DNA of 64,000 nt from Roseburia_D yibonii (GCF_014297335.1 NZ_JACOQH010000002.1:124001-188000); one strand, 5' to 3'. Numbered from the stretch's first letter, positions 36,293-45,256 are shown. Notes: generated from the letters alone by a model not told the origin. Numbers and translations are program-made.

Positions 36293-38443
36293 ATGGAAAC
36301 AGCAAAAGAGTATTTTAAGCCGGAATATTTTGAAAACCGGGAACTGAGCTGGATCAAATTTGATGAGCGGGTTTTAAATGAGGCGAGGGATAAGACGATC
36401 CCGTTGTTAGAACGGCTGAAATTCGTAAGTATCACATCATCGAACCTGGATGAATTTTTTATGGTGCGTGTCGCATCGTTAAAGGATATGGTGCATGCCG
36501 GCTATAAAAAGAAAGACATAGCGGGAATGACAGCGAAAGAACAGCTTTCCGCCATCAATACGGCAACCAGGGAGCTGGTGGAGACACAGTATACGACCTA
36601 TAACCGGTCTTTAGTTCCGCTCATGAAAGCAAACGGGATCATCGTCATTGATGAGTTCGAGAAATTAAGCAGTGAACAGGCGGCTTATGTCGATAAATAT
36701 TTCAAAGAGAACGTTTACCCGGTGCTCACTCCAATGGCGGTAGATGCGTCAAGACCGTTTCCGCTGATCCGGAACAAGACGCTCAATATTGTTGCGCTTT
36801 TGATGAAAAAAGAAAATACGGATAAACGTATGGCAAAGCATGACGCTGAATTCGCTACGGTTCAGGTGCCGTCCGTGCTGCCGCGTCTGGTAGAGATCCC
36901 TTCCGAGAAAGAAGAAGATACGACCTATATTCTGTTAGAGCAGATCATCGAGCGGAACATCGCAAAACTGTTTTTGAATTACAATGTGATCTGTGCATAT
37001 CCGTACCGTATCATGCGGAATGCGGATCTGAGCATTGATGAGGATGAGGCATCCGATCTGTTAAAGGAGATCCAGAAACAGCTTAAAATGCGCCAGTGGG
37101 GTGAAGTGATCCGTCTGGAAGTAGAATCGAAGATTGATAAGAAGCTTTTGAACTTTTTAAAAGAAGAGCTGCATATCGCATCGGATGATGATATCTATAA
37201 GATCAACGGACCGCTTGATTTTACATTTCTGATGAAATTATACGGATTAAAAGATAAAGAGGAGCTTCGCTATGCGCCCTATACGCCGCAGCGTGTCCCG
37301 CAGATCGAGCCGGGACAGAATATCTTTGATGAGATCAGGAAAGGCGATATTTTGCTGCATCACCCGTATCAGACCTTTGATCCGGTGGTGGATTTCATCC
37401 GTCAGGCAGCAGTGGATCCGGATGTACTCGCGATCAAGCAGACACTTTACCGTGTAAGCGGAAATTCGCCGATCATCGCGTCACTGGCACAGGCGGCGGA
37501 GAACGGAAAACAGGTGTCGGTACTGGTGGAGTTAAAAGCGCGTTTTGACGAGGAAAATAATATTGTATGGGCAAAGATGCTTGAAAAGGCAGGATGCCAT
37601 GTTATTTACGGTCTGGTGGGCCTAAAAACACACAGCAAGATCGCGCTTGTGGTGCGCCGGGAGGAAGACGGCATCCGCAGATATGTACATCTCGGAACCG
37701 GAAACTATAATGACTCAACCGCAAAGCTTTATACGGACTGCGGAATGTTCACATGCTCGGAGGCGATCGGAGAGGATGCCACAGCGGTGTTTAATATGCT
37801 TTCCGGTTATTCGGAACCGCTCAGCTGGAATAAGCTTGTCGTTGCGCCGATCTGGCTGCGTAAAAAGTTTATCAAGCTGATCCAGCGTGAGACCAAAAAC
37901 GCCAGGGCGGGAAAGAAAGCGCGCATTGTCGCAAAAATGAATTCTCTCTGCGACCAGGAGATCATTGCGGCATTGTATGAGGCATCGGCGGCAGGCGTTT
38001 CCATAGACCTGATCGTGCGCGGTATCTGCTGTCTGCGTGTGGGGATCCCGAAAGTCAGCGAGAACATCAGAGTGCGTTCCATCGTTGGAAATTTCCTCGA
38101 GCACAGCCGTATTTTCTATTTTTATAATGACGGGCAGGAAGAGATCTATATGGGCAGCGCAGACTGGATGCCAAGAAATCTGGATCGTCGTGTGGAGATC
38201 ATTTTCCCAGTGGAAAACGAGAACTTGAAAAAGAAAGTCATGCACATTTTAAAAGTAGAGCTTGCGGATAACACCAAGGCAAATGTGCTGCAGGAAGACG
38301 GCACCTACGAAAAGATCGACAAGCGCGGAAAAATGCTTGTGAATTCGCAGGAACAGTTCTGCAAAGAAGCAGTCGCGGAAGTGCCAAAGGCACCGAAAGA
38401 ATATATGGAACGGGTATTTATCCCGGCAGAACCGGTTGATTAA
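36293..38443 (+). CDS. ppk: Polyphosphate kinase 1
   Basis: A 716-residue PPK1 of normal length. It has the N-terminal LSWIKFDERVLNEA and SSNLDEFFMVRVASL motifs, then phospholipase D-like catalytic domains. The autophosphorylated His447 lies in GLKTHSKIAL and the second catalytic His604 in FLEHSRIF. It reversibly makes polyphosphate from ATP. RBS GAGGAGG. Last gene of the pheA unit before a bidirectional terminator. Pairing with the Ppx gene allows both synthesis and turnover of polyphosphate. Confidence 0.97.
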   Translation: METAKEYFKPEYFENRELSWIKFDERVLNEARDKTIPLLERLKFVSITSSNLDEFFMVRVASLKDMVHAGYKKKDIAGMTAKEQLSAINTATRELVETQYTTYNRSLVPLMKANGIIVIDEFEKLSSEQAAYVDKYFKENVYPVLTPMAVDASRPFPLIRNKTLNIVALLMKKENTDKRMAKHDAEFATVQVPSVLPRLVEIPSEKEEDTTYILLEQIIERNIAKLFLNYNVICAYPYRIMRNADLSIDEDEASDLLKEIQKQLKMRQWGEVIRLEVESKIDKKLLNFLKEELHIASDDDIYKINGPLDFTFLMKLYGLKDKEELRYAPYTPQRVPQIEPGQNIFDEIRKGDILLHHPYQTFDPVVDFIRQAAVDPDVLAIKQTLYRVSGNSPIIASLAQAAENGKQVSVLVELKARFDEENNIVWAKMLEKAGCHVIYGLVGLKTHSKIALVVRREEDGIRRYVHLGTGNYNDSTAKLYTDCGMFTCSEAIGEDATAVFNMLSGYSEPLSWNKLVVAPIWLRKKFIKLIQRETKNARAGKKARIVAKMNSLCDQEIIAALYEASAAGVSIDLIVRGICCLRVGIPKVSENIRVRSIVGNFLEHSRIFYFYNDGQEEIYMGSADWMPRNLDRRVEIIFPVENENLKKKVMHILKVELADNTKANVLQEDGTYEKIDKRGKMLVNSQEQFCKEAVAEVPKAPKEYMERVFIPAEPVD

Positions 38444-38449
38444 AAAAGA

Positions 38450-38483
38450 GACACGTCAGAGGATGATCCGGCGTGTCTTTTTT
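38450..38483 (+). terminator. Bidirectional terminator between ppk and the PHP gene
   Basis: GACACGTC (38450-38457) pairs with GGCGTGTC (38470-38477) with one G-T pair, followed by TTTTTT. On the left side A-runs give a T-run for the opposite strand, so it can serve the convergent gene as well. Confidence 0.8.
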
Positions 38484-38503
38484 ATGACAGTAACAAAATT
38501 ACA

Positions 38504-39367
38504 TTAATTGGGATGCGCTTCTTTCAGGCTTTTCAGATGCTCGAACACCGCATACGGAACGAAAAGACTGCCTTTTCCTGTTCCGAGATGGATCTTTGGT
38601 TTGTTTGCGCCATGAAAATCAGAACCGCCGGAGACGGCAAGATCCAGTTCGGCGGCAAGTTCTTTCATCTGTCGTTCTTCGCCGGCGGTGTAAGTAGAAT
38701 AGATCGCCTCAACGCCGTCGAGCCCGTGGGCTTTTAAGTCAGTCATAAGCTGTTTTAAGCGGGCGTCACTCAAATGGTAGAGCAGCGGATGGGCGAGGAT
38801 GGCGAGCCCTCCGGCAGCGTGGATCAGATCGATCGCCTGAACGGGTGTCATTTTTTCCCGTGGAACATAGTAAGGGCAGTGATCGCCGATATATTTTTGA
38901 AAGGCAACGTTTAAGTTCTGGATACAGCCCTTTTCGTAAAGATAGCGGGCAATATGCGCACGGGTCAGGACAGCGTCCGGGAAATAGGCGCGGAGCGCTT
39001 CTACGGAAATATCAAACCCGGCTTCCTCCCGCAGGCGGTCGATCATTTTTTTGTTTCGTTCTTCGCGGGAATCCTGTACGCTTTTTAAAGATTCTTTAAA
39101 CGCTGCGTTTGTTTCGTCTATAAAAAGACCGACCATGTGAACTTCGTGGTCATCATTGTAGCAGGAGAGCTCTATGCCGGGAATAACGGTAAGACCGGTT
39201 TCACGGGCAGCGGCTTTTGCAGCGGCAATCCCGCCTATTGTGTCATGATCCGTCAGGGCAAAAGCGCAAAGACCGGCATGCAGTGCTTCCGTGACAAGTT
39301 CCTCCGGTGTAAAGGTGCCGTCCGATTCCGTGGAATGGACGTGCAGGTCAACAATACGTTTATCCAT
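38504..39367 (-). CDS. PHP-domain phosphoesterase (TrpH/RNase AM-like family)
   Basis: A 287-residue PHP-domain protein on the minus strand. The four PHP metal motifs are visible: DLHVHSTESDGT at the N-terminus, ALTDHDT near residue 40, ILAHPLLY near 195 and SGGSDFHG near 250. Relatives act on 3',5'-nucleotide bisphosphates or trim RNA 5' ends. RBS AAAGGATA upstream of the ATG. It is convergent with ppk and divergent from the tRNA gene. Confidence 0.9.
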   Translation of the reverse strand: MDKRIVDLHVHSTESDGTFTPEELVTEALHAGLCAFALTDHDTIGGIAAAKAAARETGLTVIPGIELSCYNDDHEVHMVGLFIDETNAAFKESLKSVQDSREERNKKMIDRLREEAGFDISVEALRAYFPDAVLTRAHIARYLYEKGCIQNLNVAFQKYIGDHCPYYVPREKMTPVQAIDLIHAAGGLAILAHPLLYHLSDARLKQLMTDLKAHGLDGVEAIYSTYTAGEERQMKELAAELDLAVSGGSDFHGANKPKIHLGTGKGSLFVPYAVFEHLKSLKEAHPN

Positions 39368-39415
39368 AAAAAATATCCTTTCTGTGATTTGGATTAGCTG
39401 TTTACAACTGACTTT

Positions 39416-39444
39416 ATTTTAGCATAAAACCTGGAAAGAAAAAG
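39416..39444 (-). promoter_or_regulatory. Candidate promoter of the PHP gene
   Basis: On the minus strand TGC plus TAAAAT (39416-39421) forms an extended -10, with a weak CTTTTT at the -35 position (39439-39444). It lies about 50 bases before the start codon. Confidence 0.4.
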
Positions 39445-39480
39445 TTTTTTGAAAAAAATTAAAAAAAATTCAAAAAAGGT
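39441..39480. promoter_or_regulatory. A-tract between divergent promoters (possible UP element)
   Basis: Forty bases made almost only of phased A and T runs lie just upstream of the tRNA -35 box and next to the PHP promoter. Such tracts bend DNA and can bind the RNA polymerase alpha C-terminal domain. In the 39368-39829 non-protein stretch this is the only low-complexity segment. Confidence 0.55.
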
Positions 39481-39481
39481 A

Positions 39482-39510
39482 TTGCAATATTAAAAATCGT
39501 ATGATATAGT
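39482..39510 (+). promoter_or_regulatory. Promoter of tRNA-Glu
   Basis: TTGCAA (39482-39487), 17-base spacer, TATAGT (39505-39510) with TGA directly before it (extended -10). It ends seven bases before the mature tRNA. Confidence 0.8.
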
Positions 39511-39517
39511 AATACAC

Positions 39518-39589
39518 GGTTCGTTGGTCAAGAGGTTAAGACGCCGCCCTCTCACGGCGGAATCACGGGTTCGATTCCCGTACGAACTG
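39518..39589 (+). tRNA. tRNA-Glu (anticodon CTC)
   Basis: A 72-base cloverleaf. Acceptor GGTTCGT (39518-39524) pairs with ACGAACT (39582-39588) with one terminal G-T pair; D arm GTC...GAC; anticodon stem CCGCC/GGCGG with loop CTCTCAC, giving anticodon CTC at 39551-39553; T arm ACGGG-TTCGATT-CCCGT; discriminator G. The 3' CCA is not encoded. It reads GAG. It is a single gene with its own promoter and terminator. Confidence 0.95.
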
Positions 39590-39616
39590 CTGACTGTTTT
39601 AACAGCCCAACCCGAG

Positions 39617-39646
39617 AAAGTACTGTAAGTTTTACAGTACTTTTTT
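39617..39646 (+). terminator. Intrinsic terminator after tRNA-Glu
   Basis: AAAGTACTGTAA (39617-39628) pairs with TTACAGTACTTT (39632-39643) over a 3-base loop, running into a T-tract at 39641-39646. Confidence 0.92.
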
Positions 39647-39684
39647 CTTTCATAAAAAGATAGAACCGGTTTTATAAATTAAGG

Positions 39685-39713
39685 TTGCATCTTAAAAATG
39701 AAAGTGTTATAGT
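39685..39713 (+). promoter_or_regulatory. Promoter of the rimP-nusA-infB operon
   Basis: TTGCAT (39685-39690), 17-base spacer, TATAGT (39708-39713) preceded by TGT (extended -10). It is about 117 bases upstream of rimP, leaving a leader with a hairpin. Confidence 0.8.
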
Positions 39714-39740
39714 AAATACGATAGCATGATGATGATTACT

Positions 39741-39769
39741 TTGAGAGTGGGCGTTTCGTCCACTCTCAA
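39741..39769 (+). promoter_or_regulatory. Hairpin in the rimP operon leader
   Basis: TTGAGAGTGG (39741-39750) pairs perfectly over 10 bp with CCACTCTCAA (39760-39769), 9-base loop GCGTTTCGT, no T-run. A GAGTGGG-type hairpin before rimP recurs in many Firmicutes (from memory). It may be a regulatory element for the operon, for example for NusA feedback. Confidence 0.6.
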
Positions 39770-39829
39770 TTCACGTTTAGGTACAGTTAGACCAAAAGAA
39801 GACTTCATAAGAAAAGGATGGTGAAAGAG

Positions 39830-40297
39830 ATGACACAGCGAGAGATCTATGAACAAAAGACAGAAGAACTGATCCTGCCGATCCTGGAAGAATTACAGTT
39901 TGAACTTGTGGATGTTGAGTATGTAAAAGAAGGCGGTACCTGGTATCTTCGGGCATACATTGACAAAGAGGGCGGAATCACGGTAAATGACTGCGAGGAC
40001 GTCAGCCGCCGGATGAATGAACTTTTAGATGAAAAAGACTATATTGAAGGCTCTTATGTTTTTGAGGTGAGCTCACCGGGACTTGGAAGACCGCTCAAAA
40101 AAGAAAAAGATTATGCGAGAAGTATGGGAAAACGACTGGAGATCCGTACTTACCGGGCAATCGAGCACGAGAAGGAATTTTACGGGGTGCTGACTGCGTA
40201 TGATTCGGATTCTGTTACGATCACAAAAGACGACGGCGCAGAGATGAAATTTGCGAAATCCGACATGGCGCTGATCCGACTGGCATTTGATTTTTAG
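39830..40297 (+). CDS. rimP: Ribosome maturation factor RimP
   Basis: A protein of 155 residues (159 if the upstream ATG at 39818 is used; that start has its Shine-Dalgarno sequence too close). The N-terminal alpha/beta domain has LILPILEELQFELVDVEYVKEG and the signature YVFEVSSPGLGRPL; the C-terminal part is an SH3-like domain. It helps 30S assembly. First gene of the rimP-nusA-infB operon. Confidence 0.93.
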   Translation: MTQREIYEQKTEELILPILEELQFELVDVEYVKEGGTWYLRAYIDKEGGITVNDCEDVSRRMNELLDEKDYIEGSYVFEVSSPGLGRPLKKEKDYARSMGKRLEIRTYRAIEHEKEFYGVLTAYDSDSVTITKDDGAEMKFAKSDMALIRLAFDF

Positions 40298-40334
40298 CGT
40301 ACAATAACAAAGAATATTTAGGAGGATAAAGAAA

Positions 40335-41495
40335 ATGAGCAGTAACAATGAGTTATTAGAGGCGTTAAATATATTGGAGAAGGAAAAAAACATTTCGAAG
40401 GATACCCTGCTTGAGGCAATCGAGAATTCTCTGATCACCGCCTGCAAGAATCATTTTGGAAAATCAGACAATGTCAAGGTGAACATGAATCCGGAAACCT
40501 GTGAATATCATGTATTTCAGGAAAAAACCGTGGTAGAACAGGTAGAGGATCCTTGTACGGAGATCAGCCTTGCGAATGCGCGTATGGAAGATTCCAAGTA
40601 TGAACTGGGCGATATCGTAAATGTGGAAGTAAAATCCAAGGAATTTGGCCGTATCGCGACACAGAACGCAAAGAATGTCATCTTACAGAAGATCCGCGAG
40701 GAAGAAAGAAAAGTGCTTTACAGCCAGTATTACAGTATGGAAAAAGACGTAGTGACCGGAATCGTACAGCGCTATGTCGGCAAGAACGTAAGTATCAACC
40801 TCGGAAAAGTGGATGCGATCCTGACAGAGAATGAGCAGGTAAAAGGTGAGGTATTCCAGCCGACAGAACGTATCAAGGTATATATCCTTGAAGTAAAGGC
40901 AACACCGAAGGGGCCGAAGATCCTGGTTTCCAGAACACATCCGGAATTGGTAAAACGTCTGTTTGAGTCCGAAGTTACAGAAGTAAAGGACGGCATTGTT
41001 GAGATCAAGAGTATCGCGAGAGAAGCCGGAAGCAGAACCAAGATCGCGGTATGGTCCAATGATCCGGATGTAGATCCGGTCGGAGCATGCGTCGGTATGA
41101 ACGGAGCGCGTGTCAATGCGATCGTAAACGAGCTGCGCGGAGAAAAGATCGATATCATCAACTGGAACGAAAATCCGGCAATGCTTATTGAAAACGCGTT
41201 AAGCCCTGCAAAAGTTATCTCCGTTATTGCGGATGATGAAGAAAAGACAGCCAAGGTTGTCGTACCGGATTACCAGTTATCACTTGCGATCGGAAAAGAA
41301 GGTCAGAACGCTAGACTTGCGGCAAGACTTACCGGATTCAAGATCGATATCAAGAGTGAGACACAGGCAAGAGAATCCGGAGATTTCATGGACTATGTCA
41401 ACGACTATGAAGACGAGGACTATGAAGAGGATTATGACGGCGAAGGCTACGAAGATGGAGAATATGCAGGCGAAGAAGAAAGCTATGACGAATAA
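40335..41495 (+). CDS. nusA: Transcription termination/antitermination factor NusA
   Basis: A 386-residue NusA. The N-terminal RNA polymerase-binding domain (1-125) is followed by an S1 domain (about 130-200), two KH domains with VGACVGMNGARVNAIV and LSLAIGKEGQNARLAARLTG, and an acidic Asp/Glu/Tyr tail (about 355-386). The C-terminal repeats of enterobacteria are absent, as in other Firmicutes. RBS AGGAGG. The ylxR start lies inside its last codons. Confidence 0.97.
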   Translation: MSSNNELLEALNILEKEKNISKDTLLEAIENSLITACKNHFGKSDNVKVNMNPETCEYHVFQEKTVVEQVEDPCTEISLANARMEDSKYELGDIVNVEVKSKEFGRIATQNAKNVILQKIREEERKVLYSQYYSMEKDVVTGIVQRYVGKNVSINLGKVDAILTENEQVKGEVFQPTERIKVYILEVKATPKGPKILVSRTHPELVKRLFESEVTEVKDGIVEIKSIAREAGSRTKIAVWSNDPDVDPVGACVGMNGARVNAIVNELRGEKIDIINWNENPAMLIENALSPAKVISVIADDEEKTAKVVVPDYQLSLAIGKEGQNARLAARLTGFKIDIKSETQARESGDFMDYVNDYEDEDYEEDYDGEGYEDGEYAGEEESYDE

Positions 41496-41760
41496 AAAGA
41501 TACCGATGCGCCAGTGTGTCGGCTGCGGTGAAATGAAAGAGAAACGGGAGCTGATCCGTGTCTTGAAAATCGCAGAAAATGAGATCGTATTAGATGAAAC
41601 CGGAAAGAAAAACGGAAGAGGGGCTTATCTTTGCAGATCGGCGGAATGCTTTAAAAAAGCAAAAAAGAGCAAAGGGCTGGAACGTTCCTTAAAAACAGCG
41701 ATCCCGGAAGAAATTTACGAAAAACTGCAGGAGGAGATGGAACGCATTGAAACCAGATAG
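41485..41760 (+). CDS. ylxR: YlxR-family RNA-binding protein (DUF448)
   Basis: A 91-residue basic protein. I chose ATG 41485, which overlaps the nusA end by 11 bases, because the frame upstream is a shadow of nusA. The family motif PMRQCVGCGEMKEKRELIRV and the GRGAYLCRS sequence are present. YlxR binds RNA and has been linked to RNase P in Bacillus. It sits between nusA and ylxQ as usual. Confidence 0.93.
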   Translation: MTNKKIPMRQCVGCGEMKEKRELIRVLKIAENEIVLDETGKKNGRGAYLCRSAECFKKAKKSKGLERSLKTAIPEEIYEKLQEEMERIETR

Positions 41761-42055
41761 AGTGTTGTCGATGCTTGGCATTGCCGAAAAGGCAGGCAGT
41801 GTGCAAAGCGGAGAGTTCTGTACGGAAAACGCGATAAAGAGTGGCAAAGCCGCGTTAGTCATTGTGGCACAGGACGCGTCGGATAATACCAAAAAGAAAT
41901 TCGAGAACATGTGTGAATTCCGTCAGATCCCGTTTGCGGTGTATGGAACGAAAGAGGAACTTGGACATCACATAGGAAAGGAGTTTCGTGCTTCCCTGGC
42001 GGTGACAAATGAAGGAATTGCAGATACATTGCAAAAGCAGCTGGATATAAACTAA
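41747..42055 (+). CDS. ylxQ: L7Ae-family ribosomal-like protein YlxQ
   Basis: A 102-residue protein of the L7Ae/L30e/S12e fold. It starts with TTG at 41747, overlapping ylxR by 14 bases, behind GGAGG. Motifs: LSMLGIAEKAGSVQSGEF and LVIVAQDASDNTKKKFE. Relatives bind kink-turn RNA. It is the usual gene between ylxR and infB. Confidence 0.92.
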   Translation: MKPDRVLSMLGIAEKAGSVQSGEFCTENAIKSGKAALVIVAQDASDNTKKKFENMCEFRQIPFAVYGTKEELGHHIGKEFRASLAVTNEGIADTLQKQLDIN

Positions 42056-42082
42056 CAACTGAATATGGAGGTAGAGTTAATA

Positions 42083-44848
42083 TTGAGAGTACATGAATTG
42101 GCAAAAGAATTGAACTTGAAATCCCAGGAAATTATAGATGCGTTGAGCGGTACGGAACATGCAGTCAGCAGCCACAGCAGCAGTATTGATGAAGTGGCAC
42201 AGCAGATTGTTCGGAATAAATTTAAAAATAAAGGAAAAACTATACAGGATATGAACGAAAAAACAGAAGAAAAGAAACAGGCAGTGCCTGCAGAAACAAA
42301 AACAGAGGGAAAGACGGAAGCGAAGACAGAAGCAAAGGCAAATGAGCGTCCAAAGAAGAAAGCGAGCATTTCAGCTGTGTTTAACCCGCAGAACAGCAAG
42401 CAGATGGGAACCAGAAGACAGCAGGGTTACCGCACACAGGGAACCGGTATGCAGCGAAACGGAAACGGACGTCCGCAGAATCCGAATGCGGCAGCAAGAC
42501 CGCAGCAGAACGGAAAGCCGCAGGGTGCTCCGGCCGGGGAAACAGTAAAAAATGAAAACGCAAGACCTGCAGAAAATGTTCGCGAGAATACGCGTGATAA
42601 TAATACACGCGACAACAATACACGCCAGGATGGAAACCGTGGCGGACGCTACAACAATAACCGCCCGCAGGGTGGCCGTAACGGCGAACAGAGAAATTAC
42701 GGAGACCGTCAGCAGGGTGGACGCGGAGACAGAAATGGACGTCCGGATAACGGAAACCGTGGTGGCGCAAGACCGTATTCCAACAATCGTCCGGGTGGCG
42801 CAAATGACCGTGGCGGCAACGGAAACCGCAGAAACGGCCAGGATCGTCAGAGAGGCGAATACCGTGGAAAATTAGAGCAGGAGATTTCAAAATTCAATAA
42901 AGACGCGGTGAAGGCAGCACCGGAAGAACTTCGCAAGGAGAGCCGTGATACCAACCGCAGAGGAAATGCAAAGAAACAGGAACATGATAAGCTTGGTAAG
43001 AGACAGGAAAATTATGTAAACCTGGAGAAGCACAGCGGCCACAAGAAGAGAAACCAGCAGCCGCAGACACCGCAGCAGAAAGCGGCAGAGGAGGAGATCA
43101 AAACGATCACACTTCCGGAACATCTGACCATCAAAGAGCTTGCGGATAAGATGAAAGTGCAGGCATCCGTGATCGTGAAGAAGCTGTTCTTAAAAGGACA
43201 GATGGTTACGGTAAACCAGGATGTGGATTATGAGACAGCGGAAGAGATCGCGCTTGAATTCAACTGCATCTGCGAACCGGAAGAAAAGATCGATGTGATC
43301 GCAGAACTCTTAAAAGAGGACGAAGAGGATGAGAGCAAAATGGTTCCGCGTCCACCTGTTGTATGTGTTATGGGACACGTTGATCATGGTAAAACATCCC
43401 TTCTTGACGCGATCCGTTCAACCAAAGTGACAGACCGTGAGGCAGGCGGTATCACACAGCACATCGGTGCGTCTGTGGTAAGCTGCAACGGACAGACGAT
43501 CACATTCCTGGATACACCGGGACATGAGGCATTTACCGCAATGCGTATGCGTGGCGCGAATTCCACAGATATCGCAATCCTTGTTGTCGCTGCGGATGAC
43601 GGTGTTATGCCGCAGACCATCGAAGCGATCAACCATGCGAAAGCAGCGGGAATCGAGATCATTGTTGCGATCAACAAGATCGATAAGCCGAGCGCAAATA
43701 TCGAGCGTGTAAAACAGGAGCTTTCAGAATACGAACTGATCCCGGAAGACTGGGGCGGAAGCACGATCTTTGTTCCGGTATCCGCACGCACCGGAGAAGG
43801 AATCGACCAGCTGCTTGAGATGATCCTTCTTACCGCTGAGGTATGCGAGTTAAAGGCAAATCCGAAGCGTAAGGCAAGAGGTGTTGTGATCGAGGCGAAA
43901 CTGGATAAAGGAAGAGGTGCGGTAGCAACCGTACTGGTACAGAAAGGTACGTTGAAAGTCGGCGAACCGATCGCATGCGGAAGCGCGTACGGTAAAGTGC
44001 GTGCCATGGTAGATGACAAGGGAAGACGCGTAAAAGAGGCAGGACCTTCCACGCCGGTAGAGATCATCGGTTTAAACAATGTTCCGGCTGCGGGTGAAAC
44101 ATTCATCGCAATGGACAACGAAAAAGACGCGAGAAGCTTTGCAGAGACCTATGTATCTCAGGACAGAGAAAAACTGTTGGAAGAGACACGCTCCAGAATG
44201 TCGCTGGATGATCTGTTCTCACAGATCCAGTCCGGTAATGTCAAAGAGCTGGATATCATCGTAAAAGCGGATGTACAGGGTTCTGTGGAAGCAGTAAAAC
44301 AGAGTCTTGTCAAACTTTCCAACGAGGAAGTTGTTGTAAAGATCATCCATGGTGGTGTCGGCGCGATCAACGAGTCGGATGTCATCCTGGCGTCTGCGTC
44401 TAACGCGATCATCATTGGTTTCAATGTCAGACCGGATCCGCAGGCGAAGGCAACCGCAGACCGTGAGGGCGTTGATGTAAGACTGTATAAGGTTATCTAC
44501 AACGCGATCGAAGACGTTGCGGCAGCAATGAAGGGTATGTTAGATCCGATCTTTGAGGAAAAAGTGATCGGTCATGCCGAGATCCGTCAGCTGTTTAAGG
44601 CTTCCGGTGTCGGAACGATCGCTGGTTCCTATGTGCTGGACGGCCAGTTTGAACGTGGCTGCAAAGTGCGTATCAGCAGAGAGGGCGAGCAGATCTTTGA
44701 AGGTGATCTCGCATCCTTAAAGCGTTTTAAAGATGATGTGAAGGAAGTAAAAGCAGGCTATGAATGTGGTCTGGTATTTGAAGGATTTAATGAAATTCAG
44801 GAACTGGATCTGGTAGAAGCATATAAGATGGTCGAAGTTCCGAGATAG
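42083..44848 (+). CDS. infB: Translation initiation factor IF-2 with Arg/Gly/Asn-rich N-terminal region
   Basis: A 921-residue IF-2. TTG 42083 is preferred as the start because GGAGGT lies 10 bases upstream and it yields the canonical MRVHELAKELNLKSQEI; an ATG at 42065 is in frame but overlaps the ribosome site. Domains: IF2N helix (1-50), a long low-complexity region (about 106-266) rich in Arg, Gly, Asn and Gln with repeated RGG/GGR-like units, a second IF2N (about 350-400), then the GTPase with GHVDHGKT (from residue 431), DTPGHEAF and NKID, and domains II-IV. It delivers initiator tRNA. Confidence 0.96.
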   Translation: MRVHELAKELNLKSQEIIDALSGTEHAVSSHSSSIDEVAQQIVRNKFKNKGKTIQDMNEKTEEKKQAVPAETKTEGKTEAKTEAKANERPKKKASISAVFNPQNSKQMGTRRQQGYRTQGTGMQRNGNGRPQNPNAAARPQQNGKPQGAPAGETVKNENARPAENVRENTRDNNTRDNNTRQDGNRGGRYNNNRPQGGRNGEQRNYGDRQQGGRGDRNGRPDNGNRGGARPYSNNRPGGANDRGGNGNRRNGQDRQRGEYRGKLEQEISKFNKDAVKAAPEELRKESRDTNRRGNAKKQEHDKLGKRQENYVNLEKHSGHKKRNQQPQTPQQKAAEEEIKTITLPEHLTIKELADKMKVQASVIVKKLFLKGQMVTVNQDVDYETAEEIALEFNCICEPEEKIDVIAELLKEDEEDESKMVPRPPVVCVMGHVDHGKTSLLDAIRSTKVTDREAGGITQHIGASVVSCNGQTITFLDTPGHEAFTAMRMRGANSTDIAILVVAADDGVMPQTIEAINHAKAAGIEIIVAINKIDKPSANIERVKQELSEYELIPEDWGGSTIFVPVSARTGEGIDQLLEMILLTAEVCELKANPKRKARGVVIEAKLDKGRGAVATVLVQKGTLKVGEPIACGSAYGKVRAMVDDKGRRVKEAGPSTPVEIIGLNNVPAAGETFIAMDNEKDARSFAETYVSQDREKLLEETRSRMSLDDLFSQIQSGNVKELDIIVKADVQGSVEAVKQSLVKLSNEEVVVKIIHGGVGAINESDVILASASNAIIIGFNVRPDPQAKATADREGVDVRLYKVIYNAIEDVAAAMKGMLDPIFEEKVIGHAEIRQLFKASGVGTIAGSYVLDGQFERGCKVRISREGEQIFEGDLASLKRFKDDVKEVKAGYECGLVFEGFNEIQELDLVEAYKMVEVPR

Positions 44849-44872
44849 ATTTGAGTAAAAAAAGGAGAAACC

Positions 44873-45256
44873 ATGCGCAAGAACAGTATGAAAAATATGC
44901 GGATCAATGAGGAAGTGCATCGTGAACTGTCCAACATTATCCGCAGCGAGATCAAGGATCCGCGTATCAACCCGATGACCAGCGTTGTCGCGGTTGAAGT
45001 TGCGCCGGATCTAAAGAGCGCAAAAGCATACATCAGTGTCCTCGGGGATGAAAAATCCCAGAAGGATACGCTTGCCGGGCTTACCAGCGCGGAAGGATAT
45101 ATCCGCCGGGAACTGGCGAAGAGCGTTAATCTGCGAAATACACCGCAGATCCGCTTTATTATGGATCAGTCGATCGAATATGGTGTCAATATGTCCAAAA
45201 TGATCGATGATGTATGCGAACAGGACGAGAGCAAAGCAAAGAGCAGAGAAGAATAA
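44873..45256 (+). CDS. rbfA: Ribosome-binding factor A
   Basis: A 127-residue KH-like cold-shock/assembly factor for the 30S subunit. It has MRINEEVHRELSNIIRSEIKD and the conserved LRNTPQIRFIMDQSIEYG. RBS AAGGAG, 24 bases after infB. The C-terminal tail is charged (Glu, Lys, Ser). Complete. Confidence 0.96.
   Translation: MRKNSMKNMRINEEVHRELSNIIRSEIKDPRINPMTSVVAVEVAPDLKSAKAYISVLGDEKSQKDTLAGLTSAEGYIRRELAKSVNLRNTPQIRFIMDQSIEYGVNMSKMIDDVCEQDESKAKSREE

Noticed and set aside
42420..42880. Repeated short units in infB as a CRISPR or tandem repeat array
   Set aside because: The units are irregular, have no spacers of constant length and remain in frame within IF-2; they encode a low-complexity protein region.
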